DNA of 5,799 nucleotides, from contig JAVZHJ010000040.1 in the NCBI GenBank assembly GCA_038998365.1, forward strand, positions 1-5,799. The letters are read 5' to 3'. Positions 3,465 through 5,799 of the stretch are shown here, one piece after another; the stretch's first letter is position 1, and every line of letters starts with the position of its first letter. The stretch is from JAVZGQ01 sp038998365 (GTDB taxonomy: Archaea; Aenigmatarchaeota; Aenigmatarchaeia; CG10238-14; SCSR01). Both the position numbers and the translations under genes were made by a program. Below the pieces are notes generated by a model. That model was given only the letters and a program-made list of their open reading frames with translations. It did not search any database and was not told where the DNA came from.

Positions 3465-3626
3465 ATGCTCAAATGCTCAACCTGCAAGGTTAACATCTTG
3501 GCAAAAGAAAATTTTGTTAAGTTTAGCTGTCCAGCTTGCGGGAAAACAGAAATAGTTCGTTGCAAAACTTGCAAGACTTTGAGCAATAAGTATTTTTGCG
3601 AAAATTGTGGTTTTGTGGGGCCTTGA
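3465..3626 (+). CDS. Small zinc-ribbon protein linked to translation (DUF1610/HVO_2753-like)
   Basis: This 53-residue protein has four CxxC pairs: Cys4/Cys7 (CSTC), Cys22/Cys25 (CPACG), Cys33/Cys36 (CKTC) and Cys45/Cys48 (CENCG). They should form two zinc sites. Archaeal zinc-ribbon proteins of this size with four such knuckles are annotated as zinc-ribbon RNA-binding proteins involved in translation; Haloferax HVO_2753 is the studied example. In many archaea the gene sits directly before aEF1-beta, exactly as here: TGA at 3624-3626, then one base, then the aEF1-beta ATG. It has a clear TATA box upstream and no strong Shine-Dalgarno sequence. The gene is short enough to be missed by length-limited gene finders. 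The cysteine pattern plus the context make the call firm, although the molecular role is not settled. Confidence 0.88.
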   Translation: MLKCSTCKVNILAKENFVKFSCPACGKTEIVRCKTCKTLSNKYFCENCGFVGP

Positions 3627-3627
3627 G

Positions 3628-3885
3628 ATGGCAGAAGTCATAGTTGGCTTAAAAATTTTGCCAAAAACAGTTGAAGTTGATTTGGACAAGCTAGAGAAAA
3701 AGATAAAAGAAGCTATTTCTCCCGAAAGAATGCAAAGAGAGCCTATAGCTTTTGGTCTAGTTGCTATTCATGCTGTTAAGCTTGTACCAGATGCTGAAGG
3801 TCAAATAGACGAGCTTGAGAGAAAGCTTAAAGCGATAGAAGAAGTTGGTGAAGTTGAAATTACTGGAATAACAAGAAGCCTATAG
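3628..3885 (+). CDS. ef1b: Translation elongation factor 1-beta, archaeal (aEF1-beta)
   Basis: This 85-residue protein is the guanine nucleotide exchange factor that recharges aEF1-alpha from GDP to GTP during cytoplasmic translation elongation. The whole protein is the single alpha/beta sandwich domain of the family: MAEVIVGLKILPKTVEVDLD at the N-terminus, the conserved core EPIAFGLVAIHAVKLVPDAE (about 39-58), and a C-terminal helix-strand DELERKLKAIEEVGEVEITG ending R-S-L. Family members are usually near 85-90 residues. A GTG seven codons upstream (3607) is in frame but would translate back over the zinc-ribbon gene; the ATG at 3628 gives the expected N-terminus and a one-base gap. It is the second gene of an operon with the zinc-ribbon protein, followed by a T-rich stretch. 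Confidence 0.95.
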   Translation: MAEVIVGLKILPKTVEVDLDKLEKKIKEAISPERMQREPIAFGLVAIHAVKLVPDAEGQIDELERKLKAIEEVGEVEITGITRSL

Positions 3886-3898
3886 ATTTTTATTCTCG
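3885..3898 (+). promoter_or_regulatory. T-rich end of the aEF1-beta operon and likely promoter of the next gene
   Basis: GATTTTTATTCTCG directly follows the aEF1-beta stop. The oligo-T run can end the upstream transcript. Its centre is also about 26 bases before the ATG at 3918, the TATA-box distance for a leaderless mRNA. It may do both jobs in this compact region. Confidence 0.35.
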
Positions 3899-3917
3899 CT
3901 TCCAAATAGATTTTAGT

Positions 3918-4154
3918 ATGGTTAGAATGATTCCTAAGATTTACAAGAGGAAAAGATGGAAGATAGCTTTGCTTTGGGTTCTATCTTCCCTTTTCTTGCT
4001 TTTCGGCTCCATGATAGCAGGGGAGCTCCAAACAAGCTATGGTACCAATGAAATAGCCCTTTTGATAGCTTTTCTTTTGGCTTTAATCTTCTTCTTGTTA
4101 GCAGGCTTGTTCTGGATAGCAATAGCAGTAGCTTTAAGGCAGTATGAAGAATAA
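3918..4154 (+). CDS. Hypothetical two-helix membrane protein
   Basis: I do not recognise the family. The product has 78 residues. A very basic N-terminus (residues 1-15: KIYKRKRWK) precedes a hydrophobic segment at about 15-36, a short loop (ELQTSYGTN, about 36-44), a second hydrophobic segment at about 45-73 and an acidic end (RQYEE). By the positive-inside rule both ends face the cytoplasm and the short loop is outside, making a helical hairpin. There are no cysteines and no catalytic motif. ATG at 3918 is chosen from promoter spacing; an in-frame ATG at 3927 would shorten it by three residues. It lies between the aEF1-beta operon and the membrane thiol protein on the same strand, 35 bases before the latter, which has its own TATA box. 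A shared envelope role is only a guess. Confidence 0.75.
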   Translation: MVRMIPKIYKRKRWKIALLWVLSSLFLLFGSMIAGELQTSYGTNEIALLIAFLLALIFFLLAGLFWIAIAVALRQYEE

Positions 4155-4165
4155 AGCTTTTATAG
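4154..4165 (+). promoter_or_regulatory. TATA box of the membrane thiol protein gene
   Basis: AAGCTTTTATAG is centred about 29 bases before the ATG at 4190, consistent with a leaderless or nearly leaderless transcript. No Shine-Dalgarno sequence precedes that ATG. Confidence 0.5.
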
Positions 4166-4189
4166 TTTTCTTTTCATAAGGTTATTAAT

Positions 4190-5218
4190 ATGGCTGAAGA
4201 AAGTTCAGGAAAAACAATCAAGATAAAAATACCAAGCATGCCAAAAATAGATATTTGGCGAATCTTAACAATAGTTTTCGCTACTATAATCTTAGCACAA
4301 ATCTTTGGCCTTTTCAACTTGACAGGCCTTCTTGGTTTGCCTGCTTCTACTCAACTTTCAAACCAGCAAATTGGTGAAAAAGTCATAAACTACATAAATC
4401 AAAATCTAGTTCAGCCAGGAACAACCGCAAGCTTAGTTTCTGTTAATGACAAAGGGAGCTTTTATGAAGTCGTGACAAGCTATCAAGGCAACAGAATTTC
4501 AGTCTACGCTTCAAAAGACGGAAGCTATTTGTTCTTGCAAGCCTTTGACATGAATCAACAGCTCCCAAGACAAGAAGCTCAAGAAGAGCAACCACAACAA
4601 CAAGTTCCAAAGACAGACAGACCAGAAGCAAGAGTCTTTGTGATGAGTTACTGTCCATATGGCCTACAATTTTTGAAAGCTTACATTCCTGTTATCGAGC
4701 TTTTAGGCAATAAAGCTGACTTGTACGTTAATTTTGTCGATTACATCATGCACGGAGAGAAAGAGATGATTGAAAACACTAGAATGTACTGCATACAAAA
4801 AGAGCAAAGAGACAAGTTTACAGCTTACTTAAGGTGCTTTGTCCAAAGTGGAGATGCAGAAAAATGCATAGCAGAAGCCAAAATAGATAAGGCTAAGCTG
4901 GATGCTTGCATGGAAGCCACAGACAAACAATATAATCTTACAGGTTTGTTCAAAGGAAGCGGAGCAACTTTTCCACCTTACCCAATTGATTCAGATCTCA
5001 ACGACAAATATGGTGTCAGAGGATCGCCAACTTTTGTTTTGAATGGTGTGACGATAAGTGTGAACAGAGCTGCAGAGTCAATCAAGCAAGCAATATGTTC
5101 AGCTTTTACAACTCTACCAGCAGAATGCTCCCAAACCTTGAGCACTTCAACAGAAGCTCCCGGAATTGGGGCAATAGGTTCAGGAAGTGGTGCAAGCTCT
5201 TCTGGTGGTTGTGCTTAG
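4190..5218 (+). CDS. Membrane-anchored DsbA-like thioredoxin-fold protein
   Basis: The product has 342 residues. A basic N-terminus (1-22) leads into one membrane helix (about 23-50), placing the rest outside the cell. Residues 55-122 form a small domain (LSNQQIGEKVINYINQNLVQ, then beta-rich VSVNDKGSFYEVV and ISVYASKDG) that I associate with DPANN and CPR-type thiol proteins. A Gln/Glu-rich linker (123-143) follows. Residues 147-305 are the thioredoxin fold: VFVMSYCPYGLQ with Cys155, a helical insert, and GSPTFVLNG (278-286) with the cis-proline. The active site is CPYG, so the usual second Cys is Gly158. Other cysteines (201, 216, 226, 240, 303, 313) may form structural or resolving disulfides. 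The protein ends in a Ser/Gly-rich tail with Cys341 next to last. The likely role is disulfide formation, isomerisation or reduction outside the membrane. Its stop overlaps that of convergent DUF655. Confidence 0.85.
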   Translation: MAEESSGKTIKIKIPSMPKIDIWRILTIVFATIILAQIFGLFNLTGLLGLPASTQLSNQQIGEKVINYINQNLVQPGTTASLVSVNDKGSFYEVVTSYQGNRISVYASKDGSYLFLQAFDMNQQLPRQEAQEEQPQQQVPKTDRPEARVFVMSYCPYGLQFLKAYIPVIELLGNKADLYVNFVDYIMHGEKEMIENTRMYCIQKEQRDKFTAYLRCFVQSGDAEKCIAEAKIDKAKLDACMEATDKQYNLTGLFKGSGATFPPYPIDSDLNDKYGVRGSPTFVLNGVTISVNRAAESIKQAICSAFTTLPAECSQTLSTSTEAPGIGAIGSGSGASSSGGCA

Positions 5219-5766
5219 AAAAGACCACCAACAAAAAGTCTATGCCTATCTTTTTCTTCAAGCTCACTTATTATTCTTTTGATTATCATCTTCTTCGGGT
5301 CGGGTAACATTTCAACCCTTTCTTGCAGATCTTGAAAGCTCTTGAAAGGTTCTTCTTTTCTCTTAGACAAAATTTCCCACAAATGCTTTTTTCCAATTCC
5401 TGGCAAAAGTTCTAGCATGTGAGAGCGTGTAGTTAAAGGCATAGCTTTATTGAAAAAATTGACAAATCTTGCTTCATTGTTTGTAACCAAGTTGCTTACC
5501 ACATTTTCAAGTTCGTTCTTCGCAAAATTTGTTAAGTCTGAATATTTTATCCTCCCCCTTATATACTTAACAACATCCCATTTGCCCTCACCAATGTAAA
5601 CCCTATCCCCAGGCTTAACTTCTTTCCCTTCCTTTATCACAATTTCAAGTAAAGTGAAAAGCTTTTCACCAACAGCTTGAGCTACAGGTTCAGCTCTTCT
5701 ATCTCCAGGCTTGCCATGTGGGAAAAAATCCAGTATTATTGCAAAATCATCTTTCACCATTTTCAT
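5215..5766 (-). CDS. DUF655 (COG1491) predicted RNA-binding protein
   Basis: From ATG at 5764-5766 the product has 183 residues, a usual length for this archaeal family. The N-terminal half has the family signature DFAIILDFFPHGKPGDRRAE then PVAQAVGEKLFTLLEIV, followed by an OB/S1-like PGDRVYIGEG (about 52-61). The C-terminal half has a helix-hairpin-helix, LELLPGIGKKHLWEIL (about 118-133), then LPDPKKMIIKRIISELE. In many archaea the gene neighbours those for ribosomal protein L21e, RNA polymerase subunit F and the rRNA dimethyltransferase KsgA, implying a role in rRNA or ribosome metabolism; such neighbours would lie beyond 5799. The open frame reaches a TTG at 5781; ATG 5766 or ATG 5760 (after GGTGAT) are better starts. 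The TAA stop overlaps the stop of the convergent thiol protein gene, so no terminator space exists between them. Confidence 0.92.
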   Translation of the reverse strand: MKMVKDDFAIILDFFPHGKPGDRRAEPVAQAVGEKLFTLLEIVIKEGKEVKPGDRVYIGEGKWDVVKYIRGRIKYSDLTNFAKNELENVVSNLVTNNEARFVNFFNKAMPLTTRSHMLELLPGIGKKHLWEILSKRKEEPFKSFQDLQERVEMLPDPKKMIIKRIISELEEKDRHRLFVGGLF

Positions 5767-5781
5767 CACCCAAGAAATCAA

Positions 5782-5793
5782 ACCTTTTTAACT
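5782..5793 (-). promoter_or_regulatory. Possible TATA box for the DUF655 gene
   Basis: On the minus strand AGTTAAAAAGGT is centred about 22 bases before the ATG at 5766 and 28 before the ATG at 5760. It may therefore drive a leaderless message. The window ends six bases later, so an operon with an upstream gene cannot be excluded. Confidence 0.3.
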
Positions 5794-5799
5794 ATTTCG

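Noticed and set aside
3607..3627. GTG start seven codons upstream for aEF1-beta
   Set aside because: The added residues overlap the end of the zinc-ribbon gene and are absent from the usual aEF1-beta N-terminus, which begins as the ATG at 3628 predicts.
4443..4658. Minus-strand Leu-rich frame opposite the Gln-rich linker of the thiol protein
   Set aside because: Its leucine richness is simply the complement of CAA/CAG and GAA codons in the linker.
5095..5307. Plus-strand frame across the end of the thiol protein and start of the convergent gene
   Set aside because: It is out of frame with the clear thioredoxin-fold gene, antisense to DUF655, and Phe/Tyr/Trp/Lys-rich with no domain.

Overview
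The window looks like chromosomal DNA of an archaeon, most likely a small-genome DPANN-type lineage (Woesearchaeota/Pacearchaeota/Nanoarchaeota-like). The archaeal markers are two TrmB-family regulators, an archaeal elongation factor 1-beta gene with its four-CxxC zinc-ribbon partner, a DUF655 (COG1491) gene, a tRNA-Arg with a tiny intron at the canonical 37/38 position, TATA-type promoters and many nearly leaderless starts. The DNA is AT-rich and densely packed. The lineage call is inference: the membrane thiol protein at 4190-5218 resembles proteins I associate with DPANN archaea.

Left part (1-2640), accessory and regulatory. At the left edge, on the minus strand, lies a broken AbrB-type antitoxin-like gene (in-frame TAG at 71-73), preceded by an unrecognised 68-residue gene. 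Two TrmB-like regulators follow: trmB1 (683-1501, minus) and trmB2 (1833-2633, plus). They are similar over their whole length. Two small unrecognised plus-strand genes (514-702 and 1624-1767) are each preceded by the same 17-bp perfect palindrome, CACCACTC-N-GAGTGGTG. Each palindrome sits in a divergent promoter region and abuts a GGCTTAA box. The arrangement suggests a small local regulon in which one or both TrmB paralogues act on a shared operator. This is the most interesting part of the window.

Middle (2640-3335): a complete VapBC-type toxin-antitoxin pair (AbrB-fold antitoxin, PIN-domain toxin with all four catalytic acidic residues) that reads as more AT-rich than its surroundings. 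It ends next to a tRNA-Arg(GCG) gene on the opposite strand.

Right part (3336-5799), core genes. The tRNA is divergent from a compact translation operon: a 53-residue zinc-ribbon protein and aEF1-beta, separated by one base. Next come an unrecognised two-helix membrane protein and a membrane-anchored thioredoxin-fold protein with a CPYG motif and a cysteine near its C-terminus. A convergent DUF655 predicted RNA-binding protein has a stop codon that overlaps that of the thiol protein.

The only gene-free stretches are short promoter regions. No insertion sequence, CRISPR array, rRNA or replication origin was seen.
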